Source: an uncultured Clostridia bacterium (lineage in GTDB: Bacteria > Bacillota > Clostridia > TANB77 > CAG-508). Taken from it: a DNA stretch of 44,310 nucleotides. Shown here piece by piece: positions 34,814 through 42,443 of this stretch. The DNA is taken from assembly GCA_944389475.1 (NCBI GenBank), contig CALXMM010000016.1, positions 1 through 44,310 of the forward strand. Direction: 5' to 3'. The position numbers were made by a program, and so were the translations under genes. The notes beneath the pieces are model-generated. The model saw nothing but the letters and a program-made list of their open reading frames with translations, searched no databases and had not been told where the DNA came from. Every line of letters starts with the position of its first letter. Position 1 is the first letter of the stretch.

Positions 34814-34842
34814 ATAATATCATCTTGTTTTTTATACGTCAA
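34814..34842 (-). promoter_or_regulatory. Promoter of the recombinase module
   Basis: TTGACG (34837-34842), 17 bases, TATTAT (34814-34819). Confidence 0.65.
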
Positions 34843-35180
34843 TGAATGTTTTTTGAAACAATTTTGAAATTTTATTTTGAATATAAATAATAATTTTATA
34901 TCATTTATAAAATATACTATGTGTATTTCTAATACATCAAATGTATTTTAGAATACTAACAATGTATTTCATTCATGAATATTCTGTTTATTTTTTATTA
35001 CATCTCAGTTATATTAAGCATTTTTGCACTTTTTATTGTTCTGCATTTTCTCTGTATATTTTTGCTATTTACAAAAGATTAGAAAACTTGTTTCTCTATG
35101 TGTTTACGAGATACACTCTGTATCTCTTTCCTGCCTTTTAGTAATATTATTTAATTCTTTACTTTATAAAAATTTATGGA

Positions 35181-35289
35181 ACGGATTTTTTAATTTTTTC
35201 GTAATATAAAAAACTATATTACGAATTTTTTGATTTTTTCGTAATATAAAAAACTATATTACGAATTTTTTGATTTTTTAGTAATATAG
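35181..35289. repeat. Tandem 40-bp repeat with internal palindromes, about 2.7 copies
   Basis: The unit contains an inverted repeat CGTAATATA-AAAAAC-TATATTACG followed by AATTTTTTGATTTTTT. Complete palindromes occur at 35200-35223 and 35240-35263, spaced exactly 40 bases. A partial third copy (GTAATATA) is at 35281-35288, and a partial flank lies at 35181-35199. It lies just beyond the fic stop codon, and each palindrome plus T-run could act as a weak terminator. Confidence 0.85.
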
Positions 35290-35307
35290 ATTCTATCTTT
35301 TAAATTT

Positions 35308-36444
35308 TTATTTCAAAAATAAATCTATATATTTTTGAAATGCAAAAACTTGATTTCTACTATATCCAGTTGTTTCTATCAATATTTGTTTTTCTTGAAA
35401 TGCATTTATTACTCCTACTAGTGTTGTAAATTTTATTCCTGTTTTTTCAATTATTTTCTTTCTTGAAACAATTGGCTCATCATACAATACATCTAATACT
35501 TTTTTAGCATTTTCTGGTTTTACTGGTAAATCCATTATAACTTTATCCATTTCCATTGTGAGTTCAACTACACTTCTAAATTTTTCTTTTGCTGTTTTTG
35601 AAGTTTCTATAACCGCTTCTAAGAAAAATTTAATCCAAGCTATCATATCATTATGAGTTCTTACTCTTGTTAGCATATCATAATATGTATCTTTATTTCT
35701 TTCAATGTAATCAGAAATATATAAACAAGATTTATCAAGCATTCCTTTGCTTTGAATATATAATGGTATAAGTAGTCTTCCTATTCTTCCATTGCCATCT
35801 AAAAATGGATGTATTGACTCAAATTGGTAATGTAAAATTGCAATTTTTATTAAGTCTGGTGTATCTATTTCTTCATTATTTATAAATTTTTCAAAATCTG
35901 TCAAACATTCTGCAATTTCAGTATGTGGTGGTGGAACATATACCGCATTACTTGGCATACTTCCTCCAATCCAGTTTTGCGATGTTCTAAATTCTCCTGG
36001 TGTTTTATGTTCTCCACGAACTCCTTGCATTAATATTTTATGAAGTTCTCTTATTAATCTAGTACATACTGGAAATCCATTTTTTATTCTTTCTACTCCA
36101 TAGTTTGTAGCTTTTACATAGTTTTGTACTTCTTCCCAATCATCTCTTTTTTCTGGGTTAATATCTGTTACATCTAATAAATCTTCTTCTACGGTCGTTC
36201 TTGTTCCTTCAATTCTACTTGATTTATTAGCTTCAATTTTTACATGCATTTTTATATATAAATCTACATTTGGTATTAATAATGAATATGCATTTAACTC
36301 TCCAATTTGTCTGTTGGCTTCTGCTAATAGTTTGTCCAATTTAGTATCATCCCATCCCCAGTTATAATTTATTTTGCTGGGAATAAATGCTTTGTAATCA
36401 TTCATTTTTACGTATTCACCTGATCTGTATTCTTCTAACTTCAT
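35308..36444 (-). CDS. Fic-family protein (predicted AMPylase), class II
   Basis: 378 residues. An N-terminal Fic_N region carries the inhibitory helix motif SSRIEG (75-80), whose Glu79 would block the active site. The Fic core holds HPFLDGNGRIGR (His212) and the flap region near WIGGSMPSNAVYVPPPH. A C-terminal winged-helix-like part (about 310-378) contains IIEKTGIKFTTLVGVINAFQ. The enzyme would transfer AMP, or another NMP, to a protein hydroxyl. The target is unknown. It starts 1 base after the DUF4238 gene stop codon, so the two form one unit. Confidence 0.92.
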   Translation of the reverse strand: MKLEEYRSGEYVKMNDYKAFIPSKINYNWGWDDTKLDKLLAEANRQIGELNAYSLLIPNVDLYIKMHVKIEANKSSRIEGTRTTVEEDLLDVTDINPEKRDDWEEVQNYVKATNYGVERIKNGFPVCTRLIRELHKILMQGVRGEHKTPGEFRTSQNWIGGSMPSNAVYVPPPHTEIAECLTDFEKFINNEEIDTPDLIKIAILHYQFESIHPFLDGNGRIGRLLIPLYIQSKGMLDKSCLYISDYIERNKDTYYDMLTRVRTHNDMIAWIKFFLEAVIETSKTAKEKFRSVVELTMEMDKVIMDLPVKPENAKKVLDVLYDEPIVSRKKIIEKTGIKFTTLVGVINAFQEKQILIETTGYSRNQVFAFQKYIDLFLK

Positions 36445-36445
36445 C

Positions 36446-37501
36446 TTATCGCCTCCTTAAAAGTTTATGTTCTAAATACTCTGATTCTATATTTTTATAA
36501 TTATTATGCCAATTTTCTATCATTTCTTTTTCTCTCTGAAATTCATCCAAGTTTACATATCTTTTTCTAACTTTTGTAATCCACCTTTCCTTGTCCATTG
36601 AAAAAATCCTTCTATGAGCATGTTCTACAATCATAGTTTTAATTTTCAAACTCAACTCATAATTTAATTTAAATTGTATCTCTTTCTCTCCCACTTTTGT
36701 ATAAATTATCTTTTTAGGTGAAATAGGAAATATTATTTCACTTCCTATATTATTCCATCCTCCTCCAAAATCATATGTATCATCAACATAATAATTTAAA
36801 CAAATTACTGGATCATCACTAGTTGGTATATTTACTCTATCATCTAAATCAAGTATCTTCCATTCATGTTTATGAAGAATTTTTATAGTTTCTTTTAACA
36901 AATGCTTCATCATATATAAATAATATGATTTTCCAATTATAGTTTCAATTTTTATTAATGTTTTCCCATCGTTTTCAATCCCAGTATCAACTATTTTTAA
37001 AGGAAACATTTTGTTATCATTATCATACTCTTTATTATTTGAATAACTCTTGAGTTTATCTACTGATATATTGTTTAATTTTTTTGCTACTTCTGTTACA
37101 GTCTGTTGAAAAGTTGTTTCCATATCCGCTTTAGTTGTTTTTAACATTTTAGAAACAAATGCTGGTGTTCTGACGATTTGACATCCTATATAATTTATAA
37201 TTGCTCTCCAATCACTTATCGATAACTTCTCTCCTCTTACTGCTTTTTTGAATGGTGTACTTGCAGGAGTTTCAAACTCTTCATTTAAATATTTTTCTAT
37301 TTCATCTACTTCTTCTTTTTCTTTTAAATTTATATAAAAATTTTGTAAGCTAGCTATTGATTTTGTACTTTTTTCACTCCATAAATTACAATTCTCATTT
37401 GGTACTAATAAATCATATGTCCATACTTTGTTATTCGAATTTTTCCATGCCTCTAAATACATCTGTGCAACAAAATGATTGTTCCTACTTATATTATTCA
37501 T
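36446..37501 (-). CDS. DUF4238 domain-containing protein
   Basis: 351 residues. The N-terminal NNHFVAQMYLEAWKNSNNKV, then WTYD, matches the DUF4238 signature (N-H-y-x-x-Q-x-y-L-x-x-F). A middle WRAIINYIGCQIVRTPAF segment and a C-terminal block IPTSDDPVICLNYY, then IIFPISPKKIIYT, complete the family pattern. The family is widespread on accessory DNA, and its biochemical function is not established. It has its own promoter, and its stop codon lies directly before the fic start, which suggests a functional pair. Confidence 0.82.
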   Translation of the reverse strand: MNNISRNNHFVAQMYLEAWKNSNNKVWTYDLLVPNENCNLWSEKSTKSIASLQNFYINLKEKEEVDEIEKYLNEEFETPASTPFKKAVRGEKLSISDWRAIINYIGCQIVRTPAFVSKMLKTTKADMETTFQQTVTEVAKKLNNISVDKLKSYSNNKEYDNDNKMFPLKIVDTGIENDGKTLIKIETIIGKSYYLYMMKHLLKETIKILHKHEWKILDLDDRVNIPTSDDPVICLNYYVDDTYDFGGGWNNIGSEIIFPISPKKIIYTKVGEKEIQFKLNYELSLKIKTMIVEHAHRRIFSMDKERWITKVRKRYVNLDEFQREKEMIENWHNNYKNIESEYLEHKLLRRR

Positions 37502-37553
37502 CTTTTATATTCTCCATTTTACTGTTTAGTTTTTATTTTTTACGAACATTTGT

Positions 37554-37582
37554 ATTGTATCATGTTTCTTAAATATATTCAA
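37554..37582 (-). promoter_or_regulatory. Promoter of the DUF4238-fic unit
   Basis: TTGAAT (37577-37582), 17 bases, TACAAT (37554-37559), about 55 bases before the DUF4238 ATG. Confidence 0.6.
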
Positions 37583-37622
37583 TCTTTTTAACAAAATTTG
37601 TAAAAAATTTATTTAATATAGT

Positions 37623-37680
37623 GTTAAAAAAATATATAGCATGAATCTTATTAAATTTCCATACTATATATTCTTTTAAC
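37623..37680. repeat. 17-bp inverted repeat, long-loop hairpin
   Basis: GTTAAAAAAATATATAG (37623-37639) and CTATATATTCTTTTAAC (37664-37680) match at 16 of 17 positions around a 24-base spacer. It lies between the HD-domain remnant and the DUF4238-fic promoter. It could be a terminator of the deformylase/HD region or the ends of a tiny mobile repeat. Confidence 0.6.
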
Positions 37681-37715
37681 ATTATTGTAATTTTCTAATT
37701 TTTTATCTATATGTT

Positions 37716-38033
37716 CTAATTTACAAATAATACATCTACTATATTCTTATACCTATCTTTTAATAGTTCTCTAGTTTTTGGACTTAACTTATTATAATCT
37801 CTCTCTAATTTTCTTCTTACATATTCTTTTCCATCTGATATAGATAAATTCATTTCCTTATAAACTAAAGAAAACAATGATGGTATGCAATTAAAGTGTG
37901 CAATTAAATCTGCATTTGCAACACATTGCTCCTCAATAGTATTTCGTAGTCTATCTTTACTACCTCTATGATTTAATACACAATTTTTTACTTGTTCTAT
38001 TCTTTCCTTTGGATAATTTAATTCTGTTAATAC
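37716..38033 (-). pseudogene. HD-domain phosphohydrolase, C-terminal remnant
   Basis: In the frame that ends at 37716 the translation reads LTELNYPKERIEQVKNCVLN, then HRGSKDRLRNTIEEQCVANA, DLIAHFNCIPSLFSLVY and a basic helical tail. This is the C-terminal part of a small HD-superfamily hydrolase. The HD motif itself and the start codon are missing. The upstream end is joined to a peptide deformylase gene at about 38029-38033. Confidence 0.75.
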
Positions 38034-38346
38034 TCATACAGCCTTCATATTGTACATCTGTATCTTCTGTTAGTTTCTTCCAAGTTGGGTTAATCATTGC
38101 TGTTATTGGTATTTCCTCTGCATCATTATATTTTATATTTTCTTTTTTGGCTCCTACTACAATTATTCTTTTATTTACACCTATTTGAGGTGCAGCAATT
38201 CCTAATCCTGTTCCAAACTCTAGTGTTGATTTTAAATCTTCTATAATGTCTATAATATCTCCGTTAATATTTTTTATATTAACTTCATCGCATTGTTTTT
38301 CAAGGATAGGTTCTCCTACTTCTCTTACTTTTAAAACTTTACCCAT
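38029..38346 (-). pseudogene. def: Peptide deformylase, truncated by deletion
   Basis: Metallo-enzyme that removes the N-formyl group from nascent proteins. The frame shows motif 1 (GLGIAAPQIG) and motif 2 (YEGCMS) with the metal-ligand Cys. After EGCMS the frame continues into unrelated out-of-phase DNA, stopping at 37966. The third motif HExDH, with two metal ligands and the catalytic Glu, is absent. The join lies at about 38029-38034, where the sequence AGTATT reads as SI in one frame and part of VL in the HD frame. A second, intact deformylase must exist elsewhere if translation is normal. GGAGG precedes the ATG at 38346. Confidence 0.82.
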
Positions 38347-38430
38347 TTTTTCTTGCCTCCATATATCACATATTTACATTTTCCTCAACCAATTTGCTAA
38401 AATCACACTAAATATATTGGATTTTTGTGC

Positions 38431-38463
38431 AAAAAATAAAGCACCTATCATACAAGGCACTTT
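38431..38463 (-). terminator. Terminator downstream of rlmD and the 42-codon ORF
   Basis: On the minus strand AAAGTGCC, 10-base loop, GGTGCTTT with two G-T pairs, then ATTTTTT. The remaining sequence up to 38611 shows only an imperfect palindrome around CCATATCATATGG. Confidence 0.65.
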
Positions 38464-38611
38464 ACTTAGGATTCTCTTTAACTTTAAAATTTTATTTTAT
38501 AAATTTATATGTTCATCAACATACAACCATATCATATGGTGTGTTGAGCATAGATATATAATCTATACAATTTACTCACAACAGCTATTATATCAGTTTT
38601 GAAAATTCACT

Positions 38612-38740
38612 TTATATGTTTCCACACTCCATATCTAAAACAACCTTAATATGAATTTCAGAATTTTGTACTTTTTCTAGTCCAAATCTACCTCTTTTAT
38701 GAAACATTATTGTATCTTGAAAACTAGTAAATTCAAGCAT
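38612..38740 (-). CDS. Possible 42-residue protein coupled to rlmD
   Basis: The start ATG overlaps the rlmD stop codon (TAATG), and the frame runs for 42 codons (MLEFTSFQDTIMFHKRGRFG to VVLDMECGNI). The overlap favours translational coupling. The amino-acid content (Phe, Asp, Glu, Gly, Val) looks more coding than the lysine/asparagine noise expected from this DNA. I do not recognise it. It may be the remnant of a longer gene. Confidence 0.4.
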   Translation of the reverse strand: MLEFTSFQDTIMFHKRGRFGLEKVQNSEIHIKVVLDMECGNI

Positions 38741-40107
38741 TATTTGCAATTTTTCAACTCTAGCAACGAACAGACTTCCACATGACTCGTGTATGGGAAC
38801 ATATCTACTGGCTTAATATTTTTTATTTCATATATATCTTCTAATTTTGCTAAATCACGCATTAAAGTTGCAGGATTACAACTAATATACACTAATTTTT
38901 TTGGACTTACCTTTTTGATATTTTCCACACTGGTATTATCCAACCCTCTTCTTGGTGGATCGACCATAATTATATCCGGAATTACTTTTTTGTTATCTAT
39001 TAAATTACTCAGTACTTTTTCTACATCACCTGCAATAAATTCCGTATTTTCTATATTATTTATCTTAGCATTTTCTTTAGCTGCTTCAATTGCTTCTTCT
39101 ACAATTTCTACTCCATAAACTTTTTTAGCATATTTACTCATACATAAAGAAATTGTACCTATTCCACAATATAAATCAAAAACTATATCATTTTTAGTTA
39201 TCTCTGCATATTTTACGCCTAAATTATACAATTTTTCAGCTTGTACTGGGTTTACTTGATAAAATGACATTGGTGATATTTTAAATTTATAATTTTCTAA
39301 AACATCTGTAATATAACCATTTCCAAATAAATTGATATTTTCTTTTCCTAATATAACATTAGTATTTTTTGTATTTATATTTTTTATAATAGATTTTATA
39401 TTTGGAAATTTATTTTTCAAGTCTCTCACTAATTCATTTTCTTTTGGAAATGAATCTCCGTTAATTACTATAATACACATTATTTCATTAGTTTTTATGC
39501 CTATTTTAGTTACAATATGCCTAACTAGACCTTTTTGAGTTTTTTCATTGTAAAAACTTATATTATTATTAACTAAAAAATTAAAAATAAATTTTGCAAT
39601 CTCTTCTGTTTGTTCATTTTGAATATAACAAGTATCAATTGGAATAATTTCATGTGTTCTATTTGCAAAAACTCCCATAACAGGTTTACCATCTTTATTC
39701 AATCCTACTGGATACTGTGCTTTATTCCTATAATGGTATGGATATTCCATTCCTTCTGTTTCTTGAACTTGAATTTTTGTATTCAATGTTTTATTAACTA
39801 GGCTTTGCACAGCATTTTGCTTCATTTTTAATGTTTCTTTATATTCAACATGTCTTAAGGAACATCCTCCACACCTTTTATATGTAGGGCAATCGCTCTC
39901 CACTCTATACTTTGATGGCTTTATTATTTCAATTATTTTTCCAAATGCATGTGATGATAATACTTTAACAATTAATATTTTTATCTTTTCGCCTTTTATT
40001 GCATTTGGAATAAATATAGTAAGTCCATCAATTTTTGCTATTCCCTCTCCTTGGAATCCATTGTCAATTATGTCTACCACATATTCTTTATTTTTCTCTA
40101 TTTGCAT
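38740..40107 (-). CDS. rlmD: 23S rRNA (uracil-5-)-methyltransferase RlmD/RumA-type
   Basis: A 455-residue SAM-dependent rRNA m5U methyltransferase. An N-terminal TRAM domain (about 5-60) contains IIDNGFQGEGIAKIDGLTIF. The iron-sulfur cluster cysteines follow (CPTYKRCGGC, Cys73/79/82). The methyltransferase domain has FDLYCGIGTISLC, DPPRRGLD and the catalytic nucleophile Cys410 in YISCNPATL, with the C-terminal TSHVEVC Glu. The target position (U1939 or U747) cannot be separated by eye. Start ATG at 40107, with AGAGG upstream. Confidence 0.94.
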   Translation of the reverse strand: MQIEKNKEYVVDIIDNGFQGEGIAKIDGLTIFIPNAIKGEKIKILIVKVLSSHAFGKIIEIIKPSKYRVESDCPTYKRCGGCSLRHVEYKETLKMKQNAVQSLVNKTLNTKIQVQETEGMEYPYHYRNKAQYPVGLNKDGKPVMGVFANRTHEIIPIDTCYIQNEQTEEIAKFIFNFLVNNNISFYNEKTQKGLVRHIVTKIGIKTNEIMCIIVINGDSFPKENELVRDLKNKFPNIKSIIKNINTKNTNVILGKENINLFGNGYITDVLENYKFKISPMSFYQVNPVQAEKLYNLGVKYAEITKNDIVFDLYCGIGTISLCMSKYAKKVYGVEIVEEAIEAAKENAKINNIENTEFIAGDVEKVLSNLIDNKKVIPDIIMVDPPRRGLDNTSVENIKKVSPKKLVYISCNPATLMRDLAKLEDIYEIKNIKPVDMFPYTSHVEVCSLLELKNCK

Positions 40108-40210
40108 TTTTACCTCTTTTCATCTTCTTTAATAAATTGCCAGAAATTTTAAATCAAATTAATTTTACTAAATTTTTAAGATTATATCAACTAAATTTTA
40201 CAAACATTAG

Positions 40211-40240
40211 AAAGGAGCGCTCAAATTAGAACGCCCCTTT
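40211..40240 (-). terminator. Terminator candidate after the beta-CASP gene
   Basis: AAAGGGGCG, 12-base loop, CGCTCCTTT on the minus strand (one G-T pair), 4 bases past the stop codon. The U-tract is weak. Confidence 0.55.
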
Positions 40241-40244
40241 GGAA

Positions 40245-41666
40245 TTATATGAACTTGATTGCTTTAATCTTAACCAAGCCATATGGATTGATTCTGAAAA
40301 GAGATCCACATCCAAGTACTGCAACAGCTTTTGGATTAACTTCTTGCATTACTCGTTTAGCAAACATATCTTTTACAGATTCTTCACCATGGTTTAAGAG
40401 GACAAGATTTAGATGCTTGAATTGCTGCAAAAATGCAATCAATTCATCAGCCTTGGCATGTGCAGAAAACTCACTAGTATATTCTACATTGGCCAACTTT
40501 CTATACTCTTTTCCCATCATCTCAACCCATTCACCTTTAGGTGTATTCTTTAATCTTCCACCTAAAGTGTCCTTCACGGTAAATCCAGTGAAATGAATAA
40601 GTGCATTTTCATTGGATATATATGCAGGAATATAGGTTTGAGCAGGTCCAAAAGATCCCATGCCGGAAGTTGTTACAATGATTTTACAACTATCTTGATC
40701 TTGTATAATAGACCTTCTAGTTAGTTTATCAACAAAGATAACATTTTCTGGCAGGAAATCTTTCATTTCTTCCTTTATATTAAACACACCTTTACTACAG
40801 AGTGTGGTATATTTAATACCTAATTCTCCATCAACATAAATAGGAATTTCTAAAGGAAGAAGACCTTCATTCTCAAGTCGCTTAAGAAGATATAATACTT
40901 CTTGCATTCGACCGAGAGCAAAAGTCGGAACTACAACTGTACCACCATCTCTAACGCACCTTAAGACATTATCAGAGAATACTTCTTTAATCTCAGAAGA
41001 ATCCATATATCCATAGGTACATTCAGAAACGATTGTAAGTGGTAATTCGTATAACCATTCGGGAAGTGGTGCTAAATTGAGAAAGACATTATCACCCTTA
41101 TAATCACCAGTAAAAAGAATATTAATATTCTCTTCACTAGGATATTTAATTTGTACAAGTACTAATGCTGCACCAAACAAGTGGCCATTATTAAAGAAGG
41201 TTACATCAACATTTTCATTTACATGAATTGTCTGTTCAAAATTGCAACCCTTAACCAATTGCATTGTACGTGCAACATCCGTATCTGTATAAATTGGATG
41301 GTCAATCCTTCCACTTTTAACATCCGACCGTATTACCTTAGCACTATCAGGTAATGACACAGCCATAATACTTTGAGTATCACGTGTTGTGTAAATAGGA
41401 TTTCTAAATCCTCTTCTTACCATTAGTGGTAACCGACCAATATGATCTGTATGACCATGTGTTACAAGGCCAAATTCAATTTGCTCAGGATTAAAAGGCA
41501 ACATATCATTATATTTTCCTTCATCCCTACTTTGAAACAGACCACAGTCAGTTATAAAAGGAAGTTTACCACCATCTGGAAATCTTACATTAGAAATAAT
41601 GCAAGAACCAGTAACATTTGAATGTAAAGAGCTTACATCTACATGAAACGGTTCTTTTTTACCCAT
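40245..41666 (-). CDS. Beta-CASP metallo-beta-lactamase-fold RNase/hydrolase
   Basis: A 473-residue cytoplasmic hydrolase of the CPSF/RNase J-like beta-CASP group. The metal-binding motif THGHTDHIGRLP has ligands at 70-75. GHLFGAA and FTGDYKGDN complete the MBL core. The beta-CASP insert includes TFALGRMQEVLYLLKR. EFSAHAKADEL and LLNHGEE follow. It lacks the N-terminal cap of RNase J, so a TTHA0252-like RNase is likely. The ATG at 41666 is chosen (AAGGAG 7-8 bases upstream) over the longer frame. Base composition is strikingly higher in GC than its neighbours (24 of 60 G/C in 40921-40980, against 6 of 60 in 39361-39420). Confidence 0.88.
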   Translation of the reverse strand: MGKKEPFHVDVSSLHSNVTGSCIISNVRFPDGGKLPFITDCGLFQSRDEGKYNDMLPFNPEQIEFGLVTHGHTDHIGRLPLMVRRGFRNPIYTTRDTQSIMAVSLPDSAKVIRSDVKSGRIDHPIYTDTDVARTMQLVKGCNFEQTIHVNENVDVTFFNNGHLFGAALVLVQIKYPSEENINILFTGDYKGDNVFLNLAPLPEWLYELPLTIVSECTYGYMDSSEIKEVFSDNVLRCVRDGGTVVVPTFALGRMQEVLYLLKRLENEGLLPLEIPIYVDGELGIKYTTLCSKGVFNIKEEMKDFLPENVIFVDKLTRRSIIQDQDSCKIIVTTSGMGSFGPAQTYIPAYISNENALIHFTGFTVKDTLGGRLKNTPKGEWVEMMGKEYRKLANVEYTSEFSAHAKADELIAFLQQFKHLNLVLLNHGEESVKDMFAKRVMQEVNPKAVAVLGCGSLFRINPYGLVKIKAIKFI

Positions 41667-41747
41667 AATACAACTCCTTATGAATAGTAACGGATAATTA
41701 CATATCCATTGTACCACGTTGAAAGTTAGTTAACAAGGAAAAAGTCG

Positions 41748-41785
41748 AAAAAAGAGTACAAAAGATTAATTTTGTACTCTTTTTT
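41748..41785 (-). terminator. Terminator of ssrA
   Basis: A perfect 16-bp stem, AAAAAAGAGTACAAAA and its complement, with a 6-base loop. It lies between the tmRNA 3' end and the beta-CASP gene. The A6/T6 ends allow bidirectional use. Confidence 0.88.
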
Positions 41786-41831
41786 GTGATTTTAGGTGAA
41801 TCGCAAATATTCTCCTTTGTAACATAATAAT

Positions 41832-42189
41832 TGGTGGAGATGAGGAGAATCGAACTCCTGTCCACTAATCCTTCCATATGAATTTCTCCGAGTGCAGTTT
41901 ATTATTTAAATTTCCCATATAAATTGATTAATAAACAAAACAATTTATATAGTATCTCTTAATTACCCACTATTCCAGAGAACTAATAGTTTTGTTTCCT
42001 ACTTTATTTTGACACCTTAGTTATAACAGTAGGCTTTATAATAAGATGACACTGCAACTAGGCAGCGTAAGCTAATTCTTCATTATTATTAGCGTTTATA
42101 TTTAATTTTGCTTTTTTTAAGTGGCCAAAGCAACCATCCACTACTCGCTTTTCATACTTCTAGATTAATGTCGAAACCATTACATCCCC
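41832..42189 (-). ncRNA. ssrA: Transfer-messenger RNA (tmRNA)
   Basis: A 358-nt one-piece tmRNA for rescue of stalled ribosomes. The 5' end starts GGGGATGTAATGGTTTCGAC (position 42189 downwards). The 3' tRNA-like half contains GGACAGGAGTTCGATTCTCC and ends in CACCA (41832-41836). The tag frame (42111 down to the TAG at 42058-42060) encodes AKLNINANNNEELAYAA, with resume codon GCA. The ends AELAA-like YAA differ from the common LAA finish. Pseudoknot-forming GC stretches lie on both sides of the tag. Any ORFs drawn across this region are artefacts. Confidence 0.95.
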
Positions 42190-42202
42190 AAGTACATTTT
42201 AT

Positions 42203-42231
42203 ATTATACTATATATTTAAATTTATAACAA
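42203..42231 (-). promoter_or_regulatory. Promoter of ssrA
   Basis: TTGTTA (42226-42231), 17 bases, TATAAT (42203-42208), starting a short precursor upstream of the mature 5' end at 42189. Confidence 0.65.
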
Positions 42232-42248
42232 TATTTTTAAAGAAACTA

Positions 42249-42277
42249 TTGCATATGTTTTTTCATTATGATATTAT
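42249..42277 (+). promoter_or_regulatory. Promoter of tRNA-Trp
   Basis: TTGCAT (42249-42254), 17 bases, TATTAT (42272-42277), about 16 bases before the mature tRNA. Confidence 0.6.
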
Positions 42278-42293
42278 AGTATTGCTTGTTTTT

Positions 42294-42368
42294 AGGGGTA
42301 TAGTGTTAATGGTAGCACATCGGTCTCCAAAACCGCCTGTGAGGGTTCGAATCCTTCTACCCCTGCCA
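42294..42368 (+). tRNA. trnW: tRNA-Trp (anticodon CCA)
   Basis: The acceptor stem AGGGGTA pairs with TACCCCT, the discriminator is G, and an encoded CCA occupies 42366-42368. The anticodon loop TCTCCAAAA gives CCA, and the T-loop is GGTTCGAATCC. The total of 75 nt including CCA is normal. It has its own promoter and terminator, divergent from ssrA. Confidence 0.97.
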
Positions 42369-42378
42369 TAAATTTTAT

Positions 42379-42414
42379 AAAGATAGGGAATTTAATATTA
42401 ATTTCCTATCTTTT
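42379..42414 (+). terminator. Terminator of tRNA-Trp
   Basis: AAAGATAGGGAATT pairs with AATTTCCTATCTTT (one G-T pair) around a 7-base loop, then T3 and AT-rich sequence. Confidence 0.8.
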
Positions 42415-42443
42415 TTATCGTTATTTCAAAATATTTTTTAGAG

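Larger units (their letters stand above)
34716..35307. other. Intergenic region with leader, tandem repeat and no gene
   Basis: 592 bases of very AT-rich DNA. It holds the promoter and attenuator of the 34308 gene and the 40-bp tandem repeat at 35181-35289. Between about 34860 and 35180 I see no gene. The open frames on the plus strand there lack ribosome binding sites and are biased only by low GC. Confidence 0.6.

Noticed and set aside
34941..35209. Small hydrophobic plus-strand frames
   Set aside because: No ribosome binding site, overlapping frames in AT-rich intergenic DNA, and low-complexity composition.
37540..37560. LexA/SOS box in the DUF4238-fic promoter (CGAACATTTGTATT)
   Set aside because: Only one half-site matches the clostridial or Bacillus consensus; the second half is too poor.
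40200..41840. Duplicated att site from integration at ssrA
   Set aside because: No copy of the tmRNA 3' end was found beyond the beta-CASP gene, so integration remains inference.
42108..42371. Open frame of 87 codons on the plus strand
   Set aside because: It runs across the ssrA 5' end and all of tRNA-Trp, so it is not a protein gene.
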